A stretch of 64,000 nucleotides of DNA from assembly GCA_009746045.1 (NCBI GenBank), contig RPFO01001021.1, positions 227,001 to 291,000 of the forward strand, read 5' to 3'. The position numbers and the translations under genes are program-made. Source of the DNA: Mesostigma viride (taxonomy: Eukaryota > Streptophyta > Mesostigmatophyceae > Mesostigmatales > Mesostigmataceae). Under the pieces are notes generated by a model. That model saw only the letters and a program-made list of their open reading frames with translations, had not been told where the DNA came from and did not search any database. The stretch's first letter is position 1, and each line of letters opens with the position of its first letter. Below are positions 14,001 to 24,269 of this stretch, piece after piece.

Positions 14001-16007
14001 GGACCGATACCTAAATATGGACTGATACTTGAATCTCATTGAGGGATAAATATGGGGGCGATCACTCGGTACATGCCGGTGAAGCACGCAATAGAGTAGG
14101 GCAACAGAGTAGGGGTGTTTGATGAGCTCTGGACACTTTGTCCGCTCGCTCTAGTGATTATCAAGCTGTCAGGATCCCTGGCCATAGATCAAGCAGGCAA
14201 GGAGGTATCAAGGAGCAAAGGATGCCGCGTGAGTGCTAGGCCATGCGACCAGCTCACCCAAACGATTTGTTGCGAGCGGCCCACACATAACCAAAGAGAC
14301 AGGGCGGGCACCGATGCCATCCGTCTGTCCCAGCGTCCCATGGCTGGCGCCCGGTGTTGTCCCACAGCCACTTCGACTGCATTCCCTGAGACTTGTTGCC
14401 ATTATGTCAATAGTAAACAAGGTGCATGGTCATACAAATTTGTATAGCCGTACCATTTTACGCAATGTCGGTCTCGGATTGTGTTCTCGGTCGGTATGTG
14501 ACACAGGTGGCTTGCTATCCGGACGGGCACTTTGTTCCTTGGCGTGCCCCTCCCCTTGGCGTGCCCCTCCCCTTGGCGTGGCCCTCCCCTTGGCGTGCCA
14601 TGGTAACCGCCCCTCCTCCTTGCGAGCACCCGAGAGAATATGTGTGTTAGAGAGGTGAAGACTGCGCTGCATGGGCCCTGGTGATCGGCCCCCCGCAGGG
14701 TTACGTTGGTTGCTTGCAAATCATTCCGCTGCTGGATTACCTAAACCCTTGGCAGCTGCTGCTCCCAAGTTGTAGAGACAGATCATGTACTTGTTGACTA
14801 TGTGACAGGGTGAGTTGCAGACTGTGATATAGTATTTTGCTAGCACATGACTGTGCATGATAGTATTTTGCTAGCACATTGGGCGGCAATGCTGCAAGCG
14901 AAAATCCCGCATCCTGGGAGAAACCTGCGTCCTTTCCCGAGGTTCCATGTCTCCCCAAGCCAGCCAGAAGAAGAGGGAAGAGCTCTCCTATCTGATAAGA
15001 TGAAGGTGGATGAAGTATCCCTATTCTAAAGACTATCTCTCAGGTTTCCCGACGGCACCCTGGTGGTCTAGGGCACGCGGCACGCTCAACTCACGCACAC
15101 GATGTCTGCCTGTGCTGGCCCGCTCGCATTGGCCCACCACCGCCACACGCACACACACATACACACATAAACCCGCAGGTACTTCTTCCGCCAGGGCAAA
15201 GAGTACCGCATCTGTTTCTTCGCGCGCGTGTGCGGCATGTACAGCGCTCTCCCCCCCAGCGCGCTCGTCCTGTACCTGCGCCTGCTGCGTGTGCTCTCCT
15301 TCCACTGCGCCAGCGCACGCAACCAACCCAAGCTATTCTGGACGCAGTTTGCTGGCGGCGACGCCATGGCCATGTCCTGGACGGACGTCGAGGCGACGGT
15401 GTGCCAGCTGCTCGAGGCGCAAGGAGGCGGGCTGATTCAGCTCGCGTTGCAGAAGATCAAGGAGGACGTCCGGTCTGGCGTGCTCGGGTCAGTCATGGCG
15501 TTTGGCACACGCAGGGTGGAGCCATTGGCGCGAGGCGGGGGGGGAGGGGGGTCGGCAGCTTCCAGCCTCCCAGGGACGACCCTGGCCATGAGCTTGCCGG
15601 CATCGGCACCGTCTCCCCTGGATCCTCCCGTCGACTTGAACACGTGCATGATCCCCTGTGACCGCTTCCTGCTGGGCTTGGTCGAGCACTTGATGCGGGT
15701 CAGCCGGGAGAACACGCGCGCGCTGGCAGCGCAGTTTCAGCAGGTGGCCGCGGCGGCTGAGGAAGAGGGTGAGGAGGCCGGGGGTATCGATAAGCAGGGA
15801 TTCATGCAGGTGCTGGAGGATCTCCCGAGCATCGAGGTCAACAAGGCCACGATAGACCTCATGTTCCAAGAAGCACTCGCGATGGGAACGCTGCCAGGGC
15901 ATGCCCCCGTGGATGTGTGTGTGCGTGCGCTGGAGTACTTCACGCTCTACCTGGGGGAGCCGGTCACGAGCCCAGAAGACTTTCTGGCAAGGGGGGCACC
16001 TGTATAG
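2042..16007 (+). CDS. Giant coiled-coil protein with Calx-beta domain (5' partial)
   Basis: Nine exons join with matching phases: 2042-2200, 2822-2922, 3691-4324, 5521-6559, 7213-7354, 8813-8984, 9479-12609, 13631-13777 and 15179-16007 (stop). All introns are GT-AG. The product is over 2,100 residues. It has a helical N-terminal part, an early coiled coil (3691-3800), a disordered Ser/Gly/Ala-rich stretch, and Glu/Arg-rich coiled coils (6310-6559, 7213-7354, 8813-8984, 9479-9880). An Ala/Gly linker, more coil (10930-11140), a small Cys cluster (11441-11476) and one Calx-beta domain (about 11855-12210; EGDGF, DGSAMADVDY, DDTFYEPDETFSV, IIDDD) follow. The C-terminal helical region is of a type I do not recognise. 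Calx-beta domains bind Ca2+ or form adhesion and scaffold folds, so a Ca2+-linked cytoskeletal or flagellar role is inference. Exon 4 is out of frame by one base, explained by a surplus G in G9 at 6061-6069. The 5' end is missing. Confidence 0.82.
2996..3387 (+). repeat. 28-bp minisatellite, 14 copies, intronic
   Basis: Fourteen head-to-tail copies of a 28-base unit (ataagtcagcttggtagagg plus tcactgtc) lie in the intron between the second and third recognised exons. The copies are almost identical and have no spacers, so this is a minisatellite and not a CRISPR array. Confidence 0.95.
7453..7813. mobile_element. Non-autonomous TIR element (MITE-like) with 5-bp target duplication
   Basis: A 361-bp block in an intron of the Calx-beta gene. 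Its left end reads AGTTAAGTAATGCG and the reverse complement of its right end reads AGTCAAGTAATGCG, giving 14-bp terminal inverted repeats with one mismatch. It is flanked by the direct repeat gggag (7448-7452 and 7814-7818). The left 76 bases (7453-7528) are themselves a foldback with 26-base arms and one mismatch. No transposase frame is present, so mobilisation in trans is inferred. Confidence 0.75.
8054..8480 (+). repeat. 81-bp minisatellite, about five copies, intronic
   Basis: About five copies of an 81-base unit (accaatgagacagcctccat ... cacccgcatggatgggtac). The unit is a multiple of three, so several reading frames stay open through the array. That explains the apparent 150-200 codon proteins here. 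It sits upstream of the exon at 8813 of the Calx-beta gene. Confidence 0.9.
9080..9112 (+). other. Candidate 33-nt cassette exon from a tandem duplication
   Basis: The 3' end of exon 8813-8984 and the start of its intron are duplicated about 130 bases downstream. The copy has an AG at 9078-9079, eleven codons closely related to the end of the real exon (KWET followed by QL) and the same gtgaggaaggggg donor at 9113. It is 33 bases long and phase 0 at both ends, so inclusion would insert eleven residues without changing frame. Use as an exon is inferred; the polypyrimidine tract upstream is poor. Confidence 0.4.
13911..14035 (+). repeat. 18-bp tandem repeat, intronic
   Basis: About seven imperfect copies of an 18-base unit (ggactgatacttgaatat) in the intron before the last exon of the Calx-beta gene. 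A second unrelated 18-base repeat (cccttggcgtgcccctcc) has about four copies at 14530-14600 in the same intron. Confidence 0.8.
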
Positions 16008-16319
16008 TAGTGCAATTGCTGAATTTATAGGGTTATTTTGTCGTGGTATCTCTGGACAGCGTTGGCTTTGTTTATTTTTCGTTGGGTGCCTTCACTCTGA
16101 TGTAAGTCATTATATATAAAATATATATATTTATAGGGAGGATGTTTACTCTAGCAAACATCCAGTCTGTGCACCCGTGCTGGAAATAACACGTGCTGCA
16201 GCAAATGTATCCATCAATGTAATCACTAAAGGATCCTTTTATTATGTTAAAAAGGTGGATCTTCTAACAACCTTTTTTAAACAAAACGCTGTGTAAGCAA
16301 ATGAACAAGTAACGCAAAA
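16008..16319. other. 3' flank of the Calx-beta gene, with hairpin
   Basis: AT-rich flank downstream of the stop at 16007. It contains alternating TA (about 16111-16133) and a perfect inverted repeat at 16140-16163 with 8-base arms (GGATGTTT / AAACATCC) and an 8-base loop. No AATAAA is obvious near the stop. The boundary between 3' UTR and intergenic DNA is not visible. Confidence 0.4.
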
Positions 16320-16935
16320 TTATACGATCGATTGAAGCGCAGTATAGCCGAATTTAGCGAGTCCTGCATTAATCTCATAATTACTAGCACCCTGCAAGGT
16401 AGTATTATGCATTCCTGTACCTAGCTTTGGCCAACGTGTATTCTTGAAAGTAGATAGTACGCAGATGTTCCTTTTGTTTCCCACGTTCTTAGGCACAGGC
16501 CACGACGTAGCCATGGCTGACGGCGGCGCTCATAACTTTCACGATTGGGCACCAAATTCCGCCGTGAATATCACAGTCGCTTCGTCTTTCTAAGACGCAC
16601 ACGCTGATATAATTTTCCGAAGCTATTACGCAATATATGACGAGCAAACGCTCCTCGACGCAACGCAGCCTGGCGGCTGCGCTAAGCCCTGAAAATACGT
16701 CTGCAGCTCCGGCTACAGCTTCGCCCTCAGTTCCGGCAGGCAGCGGTGACACTAGTCGTGCACTGGCGGTCGCCTCGAACCCTCCCGGGCTTAATGCCTC
16801 GCCCTCTGCATCGCCTGAGCCCAAACGCAGCCGCCCAGCCGAACCTAGCTGGTCTGAGCGCGACTTTGACGTTGACAGGTTATTTTCTACCTTTGACGTC
16901 GACAGACCCAGCTATTTCGACATTAATTAATTAAT
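16320..16935 (+). mobile_element. Unknown dispersed element, copy A (two small frames)
   Basis: This region is homologous to the reverse complement of about 28850-29570. Shared parts are a 26-codon frame at 16513-16593 (MADGGAHNF start, ASSF stop), a gcacacgctgatat spacer, and a second frame at 16637-16930 of 97 codons starting MTSKRSSTQR, rich in Ser/Ala/Pro and with a PKRSRPAE stretch near its end. The other copy starts MMSKRSTTQR. The two proteins differ at many positions without obvious third-position bias, so this looks like a repeat family and not a conserved gene. It could be the 5' end of a retroelement; I see no polymerase or integrase attached. Confidence 0.45.
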
Positions 16936-17041
16936 TAGGAGCATAAATTCTCCGTTGGGAGTATATGTAGTGCTCACATAGCCCAGAGAAGGGGCCGGCA
17001 TATGAGCCTATGATACATTCTAAGCGACTTCCTGCAAGAGT

Positions 17042-18265
17042 GGGAATGTAAACGACCCTTGCTCTAGGTGCACCATGGCATATTTCGACATGCCACCCAT
17101 CAAGATCCTGGAGCTCGTGTTTTATGGGTCGTACGCCTCCCTTCTTGACCTGTCCCGGGGCCTCCAAGCCCATCACCGCCTCCGCATGGACCTGACGGCC
17201 GGTTTTCTCATCGCGGACCTGACTACCTGTCCAGCTGGTCCCGACCGCGCCTTCAGCTCGCCGCCCTCTTTACCATCCTTCAGCGCTCTGCCGAAGACCT
17301 CTGGGTCCCCTCCCCCTTGACCGAATCCACCTTCCTCCTCCACCTCCAAGACTGAAGCCATCTCACAGCACGTGACGCCCCTAGCTGCAGATGTGGCAGC
17401 TGTGGGCCGCACGCTGGCTCAGCTGAGCTCCCCATCGTTTCCACTGCCACCTCCACCCTCCTCGCCTCCACCCCCTCCACCCCCCACCGCCTCCACCGAC
17501 GCCATCACCGCCCAGCTCCGTGACATCGACAAGCCGCCTCCAGGACAACGCCATCGCCATTGATCGAATGCCAGCAAAACACCGCAGGCATCACCGCCCA
17601 GGCGGTGAAGGACATTGCCGCCAAGCTAGCCAGTACTCAGTAGCCAGCCCCCGCTGGCCTGGCTGGCGATGCTCCCCCCATGCATGCACCCAGACCTGGG
17701 CGGACATGCTTAAGCAACACACCACCTCCACCACTCTCCGCCGTCGCAGCACAGCTCCAGCGGCAGATGCTTGCATGACCTCCGCGAGGAGGCCGAGCTC
17801 GCCAAGCGCAGCCTCAACGTCAAGAACTCGTCATGGAGGAAGGTGAGAATTCCGAGAAGCTTGCACGTGCGTTTGAGAGAGAAATCCTTGGTCGCATGGG
17901 CCTTACTGCATGGTGAGATCGAGCCGGTCGCCCACCGGCCGCCTTCCCCGCTCGCGGGGTAAGGCCGGGGCGCCCCCGCTCAGTCTTCTCACCTTAATCA
18001 GAACCCGGCGAACAAGATTTATTTTCTCCGACGCCGCAAGCGGCTCGAGAAGACTCACTTCACCCTGGACGACGACTTGAGCCTGGCGCAGCAACAACGG
18101 CGACGGGAGCTGTTGCCGTCTTGCCGACCTACCTCGATCCGGCCAGCTCCGGCAGACCGGACCTCGGCGGGGAAGCCGGTGTACCGGCTGGAAGGGGGCA
18201 GCCATATACGTCGGCCACAAGCCCTGGCACGCGACCCCGGCCGCGGCCCCAGCGACTCCCGGACG
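17042..18265 (+). pseudogene. Degenerate Pro/Ala-rich reading frames, gag or ORF1-like
   Basis: Plus-strand frames at 17075-17320, 17372-17563 and 17520-17846 keep protein-like composition but are broken by stops and shifts. One starts MAYFDMPPIKILE and leads into Pro-rich and Ala/Gln-rich text with a repeated TAQ-type helix pattern. Together they resemble a decayed gag or LINE ORF1 region. This is inferred from composition and the neighbouring mobile DNA; no zinc knuckle or other diagnostic motif was seen. Confidence 0.3.
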
Positions 18266-18270
18266 CCCCA

Positions 18271-18301
18271 GCTAATTAGGGGAATCATTCCCCTAATTAG
18301 C
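18271..18301. repeat. Perfect 31-bp palindrome
   Basis: GCTAATTAGGGGAAT is followed by a single c and then its exact reverse complement, giving 15-base arms with a 1-base spacer. It lies at the end of the gag-like remains. Directly downstream is a duplicated gtgtagaatagatagaccgt. It could be a terminus of a mobile element. Confidence 0.8.
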
Positions 18302-19114
18302 ATTATTATTTTTGATACAGCAGTATAGTAGTGTAGAATAGATAGACCGTGTAGAATAGATAGACCGTGGCCTAAGTTGTCCATGTACGCCTACTACAGG
18401 CACTATTATACCAGCTGATTCAAGAGCATTATTTAGTCATGTACATGTGTGCCCATGATGTGCCACACACCAGATGATGCCTAGCTTTATTAAATATCTA
18501 GTTATGCTGTGCCCACACAGAGAGCTACTCTCTGCTGAGACGCCATGCCCTAGAGCTAATTCTATATGGCCATGCTGATCTTCCACCCCATGGCGGGCCC
18601 CGGCCCTTTGTGCTCTGATAGATCACGGTGGTGCAGGTGCACTTGGTGCACCTATCTAGAGCAGGTGTAGTTTACATCCTACCCTTGCAGGAAGTAGCCC
18701 AGAACGGCCATATGCTCCTTCTCAGGGCCGGCTATGTGCCACATGTACTCCCAACGAAGTCATGTTCCTAATTAATTATTAGGCACAGGCGCCTTGCCGG
18801 GCCTGAGCTAGCTGGGCACGGCTAGCTAGCTGACCCGCACAGATCAGGTCCACACATCAGATAGGGTATCAGGCGCCAAGCCCGTAAGTAAATACTTGTG
18901 TGTCACATGCGCATGGGCATGCCACTGAGCCCGGCGTGCATGCAGTGCCAGGGCGCTTTTTCCTCACATGGCAAGCCCGCCGTGGCCGCCTGCGGTACGT
19001 ACAGTGGCGCCACCGCTTGACTTTCCTTGCGTGATAGGCTAGGCCCGCCGGACATGTGGTCTTGACCTGGTTGGCGAGTCCTACTAAGCCCGCCAGCAGG
19101 GCCCATATCGGTAT
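18302..19114. other. Unassigned intergenic sequence
   Basis: No gene, RNA or recognisable repeat could be supported here, apart from the duplicated gtgtagaatagatagaccgt motif near 18332-18370. Confidence 0.4.
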
Positions 19115-19918
19115 TCACCTGGTCTGCATGTGTGGGCAAGATGGCCGGTCCCGAACGATCGAGGATCGAGCCGGCGGGCGGCAGTGTCGGATATGGTATG
19201 CCGGGTGAAAAGAGGGAGCTCGCAGTAATGCTCGGCCTAGGTGCAGCGCTCTTGGTATAGCCGGACGCCGATGATGTACGTGACGGAGCATTCTAGCACC
19301 TGATCCAGCTAGGGTCCACGCCTCGCATCCGTAAAGGAAGATGCTGAGGACAAGGGCCTTGAACATGCAGAAATGCAGAATGCGCTTGCGCCGCTAACTC
19401 AGGTAGCGAAATGTCCATGCAGAAGTACCTGTCGAGGCGGCGGAGGGCCGCCCTGGCAGGCCTGGCCAATGCGGGTGTTGATCGGTCGTCGGCCGTGGAG
19501 GGGAGCCAGCTGCCAAGTAGCTTCAATTTTAGTAGCGAGTCGCGGGGGCCGGGACGGGGGCCGGCGCTTCCATCCAGCAAGAGGAGGGTGGGTGGCCCGG
19601 TGCATGGCCGGGTCCCACGGCCGGGGGATTCAAGCCGATAGCCATCCATGACCTCCGTTTTCTTGCTGATCATAAGCCCCACCGCCCGCGCTTCCAGTGA
19701 GAAGCTATCTAGCCATGCAGTCTGAGTTGGGCGTACTCCGGGGTCTCCACGAGCGTCGTGTCATCAGCGTAGATCTGAGATCGCTCAGTTGGTGCATGAG
19801 GGTGGGTCAACCCCGCCGTAGCCAATTGGCGTACCGCTGTGATCTCGCCTCCCCACGGCGGGCGCAGGCCCTCATGCACTCCACCTGGGCAAAGCAGGCT
19901 TGTGCATGCCTCGATCAT
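19115..19918 (-). pseudogene. LINE reverse transcriptase fragment
   Basis: Read on the minus strand, frames contain IYADDTTLVETPEY (the YADD catalytic box), then KLLGSWLPSTADD, then a C-terminal LYGCEAWTL motif. This order matches the better preserved LINE at 43525-45545, which carries LIYADDTMH and FKLLGSWLPDTADD. The frame changes at least twice, so the copy is dead. The 5' part of the polymerase is absent. Confidence 0.75.
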
Positions 19919-19969
19919 TTATATAATATAGTCCACGTCATAATGATGAATGATACTGAATAGATTAGT

Positions 19970-20140
19970 TAATGAATTAACACACGCGCGATCCCGTTGG
20001 GGATCGAGTCACAGAGCACAATATGATACAGAGTTAAAGTGCCGTTTCATCCCTGTATGTTGCACACTGGGAAGGGCCGGGGCAGAGACACCCGTCTTTC
20101 CTCATGCTCGGAGGCAAGCCAGAGCTGCAATCCGAAACTA
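19970..20140 (+). repeat. Half copy of the TTAA-rich TIR element
   Basis: The text ttaatgaattaacacacgcg, cgttggggatcgagtcac, agagcaca, tcatccctgta and gggcagagacacccgtctt parallels one arm of the element at 45703-46395. Only one arm is recognisable here and it is more diverged. Confidence 0.5.
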
Positions 20141-20289
20141 CTCACGAGGACAGTCTGCCCCAGCGTCCCTGTGCGCCATGCAGGGTGCACTAATACTGAA
20201 ATGTGCGTGCATGGGTGACATGGCGGGGGCATTGTCTGGCATGCACGATGAAACAGTCTGTAGACTGAAGTGTGCGGATACTGGATAGA

Positions 20290-20835
20290 CATGCTGGTGC
20301 GAGCGTCCGTCATCAGAGTCTTTGTATCATGGCATGCCTCGTGTTTCGGACGAGATTAGGCAGCGTGGGATAGCATTTGTAGGACACCTTGCACGCACCA
20401 GCCAGGTCGACACCACCCTTGGTCTGGCCGGCCCCCAGCGGCTTGGACAGCCAGGGCGGCACATTCTGACCTGGCCTGGCCCCAAGGACATTCCCAAAAG
20501 GGTAGGGAAACCTGTCACCAACTACGTTCAGATGCTGCTGGACGACCTCGTGGTCCCAGCCCAGTTTGAGCACCGCATCCACTCTCTCTCCCGTCTTTGG
20601 ACTGCCATGCAGGACAAGGAGCGGTGGAAGAAGATTGTCAAGGCACACACGCCCGACCCTGTGGGCAAGCCACCTCCCCCCAAGCGGAGGAGGCGTTTTG
20701 ATGAGTAGTGCAGTTAGGATTTTCTAGATAGAGTTAGGATAGTTCGATCACGCGGCTTCCTCCACCCCATCCATCATGAAATATGTGCTACATGACCTCC
20801 CCACGGAGGCATGTTATAATTTAATTTAATTTTTT
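20290..20835 (+). pseudogene. LINE 3' end: C-terminal coding part, 3' UTR and TTTAAT tail
   Basis: The frame at 20322-20708 ends in RRRRFDE and has GHLART near its start, as in the minus-strand LINE tails at 42816-43037. It is followed by a 3' UTR with an acctccccacggaggcatgt block and an AT-rich tail (ataatttaatttaattttt). The same UTR is inverted at about 21690-21880 and 43530-43700, which fixes the family's 3' end. Only the C-terminal part of the element is present. Confidence 0.75.
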
Positions 20836-21039
20836 TAATGCTGGTGCTGATAGGGCCGCCGTGAACTAACTAAACGGGTAGCCGGCAATATGCGCTGAGC
20901 CATATACAGTACACGGCGCTGCGCAGCCACCATGCAATTGGCTAGGCCATGGCCAGCCGAATACATCAACATCACGCAAACCAATCTGAACCTAGTCGGT
21001 AGACATTGAATCAATCCTGTCGATCACGTGGGCGGAACC

Positions 21040-21530
21040 CATAATAATAGCTTGGTGATGAATAGATATGCCATGCAGGCGAGAGCACACGTACCGCAGC
21101 CCTGCCACACCCCTGTGTGCAGGGGGAACGCCGGCCAGTGACGGCCCGTCAACGGTACAGACCTGGGCTTGGGACCCTTGTCCCTTCATAGACTGCCACT
21201 GGCGGATGATCTCAACAATGTATACGATGGGACACGGAACAGGTGGAGGACCACCCATAGGGCATCCCATATATAGCCGTATCGAATGCCTTGGTGTAAT
21301 CCGTATATCGAATGCCTTGGTGAACTGATCAATAGCAATGGCAAGAGGCCGGGGCCAGGCTACCCACATTTAATTACGATCAGGCGGCGCGCGGTCATGG
21401 TGACCATAATTACACAATTGCAACCTACACGGAAGCCCATCTGGGACTCACCTAGGTGGGAATCGAGGCTTGCACGCATGCGGTTCAGCAGGAGACGCAT
21501 AAAGACTTTCGGGCTGCACGCATCTCAGTT
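21040..21530 (-). pseudogene. LINE reverse transcriptase fragment
   Basis: On the minus strand 20992-21369 reads IDQFTKAFDI (the motif A region), then GVPPAHRGVAG. These align with DYIKAFDTV and LHHGVWQGC in the copy at 43525-45545. The DNA at 21430-21520 matches 45006-45085. The frame is decayed and truncated. Confidence 0.6.
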
Positions 21531-21599
21531 GGGAGGCATGCCCTTGGGAGTACTGCACCTTGGGAGTACTGCATCTTGCATGCAGGAGTACTGCATGTC

Positions 21600-21680
21600 G
21601 AGCTGCGTGAACTGCTTGAAACTGCATGAACTGCAGGAACTGCATAAACTGCATGAATTACTGCATGAACTGCATGAACT
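21600..21680 (+). repeat. Short 9-bp (CTGCATGAA) satellite patch
   Basis: Degenerate copies of ctgcatgaa and ctgcataaa. The larger arrays of the same satellite are at 22640-22873, 23805-24208 and 28140-28455. Confidence 0.7.
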
Positions 21681-21689
21681 TGAAATTAA

Positions 21690-22640
21690 ATTAAATTAAA
21701 TTATAACATGACTCCGTTGAGAGATCATATGTAGCACATATATTCCTTGCTGGATGGGTGGAGGTGGGCGAAGCCGCGTAATCAAACTAACCTACCTCTA
21801 AGCTATCTAGTCTAGAAAATCCTAACTATGTACTACTCAGCAAAACGCCCCTTCCGCTTGAGGGGGCTTCAATGCCCACAGGGGCTGCATGGCGTGTGAG
21901 CACGGTGTGAGCCTGGATCGACAATCTTCTGCCACCTCTTCTTGTTCTGCATAGCAGTCCAAAGAAGAGGGAGGGAGTGAATGCGGTGTTCAAACTGAGC
22001 TGGGACCACTAGGTCGGCCAGCAACATCTGGATGTAGTTCATGGCAGGTAGCTTTCTAGGAATGTTCTTGGGGCCAGGCCAGGTCAGGATGTGCCGCCCT
22101 GGTTGGCCAAGCCGCTGCCAGGGGCCGGCCAGACCAAGGGCGGCGTCGACCTGACTGGTGCGAGCAAGATGACATCAGATGCAGTCCTCTGACGCTGCCT
22201 AATCTCGTCCGAAATGCGAGGCATATTACCCAGATACAAAGACTCTAATGACCTATGCTTAGAAAACCCTACAATTCCAGTACCTGTCGGAGCATCCTAT
22301 AAAACGTGCCGTCTAGCTTGGCCGCCAGTGTCTCCGTGAGTGCCCATGCCTCGGCGCCGGCATACGTAAGCATGCACCGTGAGGACGAGGACCTTGAAGA
22401 GCATACGCTTGCGGTGCTCGCCCAGGCCCTTCAAGCGCCAGTACGCGGTGTTGAGCGAGGCGAAGCCTAGCCCAGGCCAGACCGATGTGGATGTCCACAT
22501 CGTCGGCGGTGTCGGGCATGCTCCCCAACCCAACAGTTTAAAGCGATCGATATATCGCGGAACGGGACCTCCGTCCCGTCGAGCAGTCGCGGCAGCGGCG
22601 GGCGACTGGAGGCCCCAATCATCATCGCCTCAGTTTTGAT
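21690..22640 (-). pseudogene. LINE 3' part on the minus strand
   Basis: It begins with the aattaaattataacatgact tail, then the ccgttgagagatcatatgta UTR block. It continues into a decayed C-terminal coding region and ends at a conserved patch (EAMMIGASS, RLLDGTEVPF) matching 44200-44440. The frame is interrupted throughout. Its tail lies some 850 bases from the opposite-strand LINE tail ending at 20835. Confidence 0.7.
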
Positions 22641-22873
22641 GAACTGCGCATGAACTGCATGATGGACTGCATGAACTGCATGAACTGCATGAACTGCATG
22701 AACTGCATGAACTGCATGAACTGCATCAAACTGCATTCACGAACGTACTGCATGAACTGCATGTGAACTGCATAAACTGCATAAACTGCATAAACTGCAT
22801 AAACTGCATAAACTGCATAAACTGCATAAACTGCATAAACTGCATAAACTGCATAAACTGCATAAACCGCATA
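22640..22873 (+). repeat. 9-bp satellite array (CTGCATGAA / CTGCATAAA)
   Basis: About 25 units of nine bases. The first half is ctgcatgaa and the second half ctgcataaa, so a variant has spread locally. It abuts the LINE patch ending at 22640. Translations such as HELHEL, MNCMNC or AVHAVH are products of the repeat. Confidence 0.9.
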
Positions 22874-23060
22874 AACTGAATTAATTAGTTAATTAATTTT
22901 AATTAATTAATTAACACGTAACAGTGTTACGTGTCAGAGCATAAGTCCTCATGAACTACATGAACTGCATGAACTGCATGAAGTCTGCCGTACAGCTTGA
23001 ATTAATTAATTAATCTACACCGTCGTGGCTGCGTCACGTGAAAGTCCTCAGTGGGACGAG
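22874..23060. other. AT-rich spacer with TTAA runs and a palindrome
   Basis: Contains ttaattaattaattaa runs and the palindrome CACGTAACA-g-TGTTACGTG (about 22914-22932), then another short ctgcatgaa patch. These may be remains of the TTAA-type TIR element. Confidence 0.4.
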
Positions 23061-23800
23061 AACATCAGTGGGCCGGGATGGAATATATGATGCGCATGCT
23101 AGCTATCTAGTTCCTAGCTATGTACAGGGTTGTGGGCATGCATGCCAGCCACGTCCTCAGTGGCCCGAGTCGCTGTGAATGTGGTCACAAGCAGAGCTCG
23201 GCCGCTGACTTGGGGGTGGTCTCCTTCATCATCGCTACTTGCCATCTACTGATCCTTGCAAACCATGCATCTTCCGAGGTCCAGATTATACAGACATGCC
23301 AGGCCGGGGGCTGCCCTGGCGTGAGCCCATTGCGACGTGGCCGGGTTTAACACATATCCAAGCCTAGCCTATCCCGGAACTTTAGAACTTGCACGAGTGC
23401 ATGGCGCCCCGGCCGCGCACGGCCTGGGGCACGCCATGTGAGGACAAAATGACGCCCGGGCTGTGCGGCTGGCTTGGTGGCCAGCTAGTCTATCTGAAGT
23501 GTCGATACCTCAGATCTGTACGGGCTATACGTGCCGGCCCGGCTAGGCCCATGCATGCGACTGTGCCTATAAGAATGTGGGAAACATATGGCAAATCAGC
23601 TTACAAATCCTCATGCACTGCTAGTGTGCAAATTAACCAAACTTGCCGGGGATATTAAGAGCCTTGCGCAGTGCCATCTTGGTGACGTTGCTGTCAAGTC
23701 GTTTCTCCAGCTCCTGCGTCAGCGTCCATGTCTCGGCGCCGTAGGTCATCAGGATCTTCAGAATGCCTGACGACGACCTTGGAGAGGTCACGCGCCGACC
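23060..23800 (-). pseudogene. LINE-derived segments, second subfamily
   Basis: The sequence parallels 42830-43510 closely, including cttgggggtggtctccttca, ggccagctagtctatctga, aagaatgtgggaaacata and gccttgcgcag blocks. On the minus strand the end nearest 23800 reads KILMTYGAETWTLTQELEKR and SNVTKMALRK, a LINE C-terminal region. The reading frame is decayed. Confidence 0.6.
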
Positions 23801-23804
23801 GCCG

Positions 23805-24208
23805 TGCATGAACTGCATGAACTGAAAGCTGCACTCCAACTGAAAGCTGCAGGAGTGACCTGCATGACAGTCATCTGCATGAACTGCATGAGCTGCATCA
23901 GTGAGCTGCATGAACTGCATGTCAGAACTGCATGTCAGAACTGCATGAACTGCATGAACTGCATGAACTGCATGAACTGCATGAACTGCATGAACTGCAT
24001 GAACTGCATGAACTGCATGAACTGCATGAACTGCATGAACTGCATGAACTGCCGGCATGAACTGCATGAACTGCATGAACTGCATGAACTGCATGAACTG
24101 CATGAACTGCATGAGCTGCATGCATGACCTGCATGACCTGCATGACCTGCATGAACTGCATGAACTGCATGAACTGCATGAGCTGCATGAACTGCATAAA
24201 CTCTAGTG
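23805..24208 (+). repeat. 9-bp satellite array inside LINE sequence
   Basis: About 40 units of ctgcatgaa, with a few ctgcatgac variants. The left junction is LINE text ending cgcgccgaccgccgtg, and the same junction occurs at about 28124-28140. To the right, LINE text (gccatcttggtgacgttgct) resumes at about 24210, repeating a stretch also present left of the array near 23676. The array is therefore bracketed by direct copies of one LINE segment. Confidence 0.9.
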
Positions 24209-24269
24209 CCATCTTGGTGACGTTGCTGTCGAGTCGTTTCTCCAAATCCTGCGCCAGCCACATCAATCC

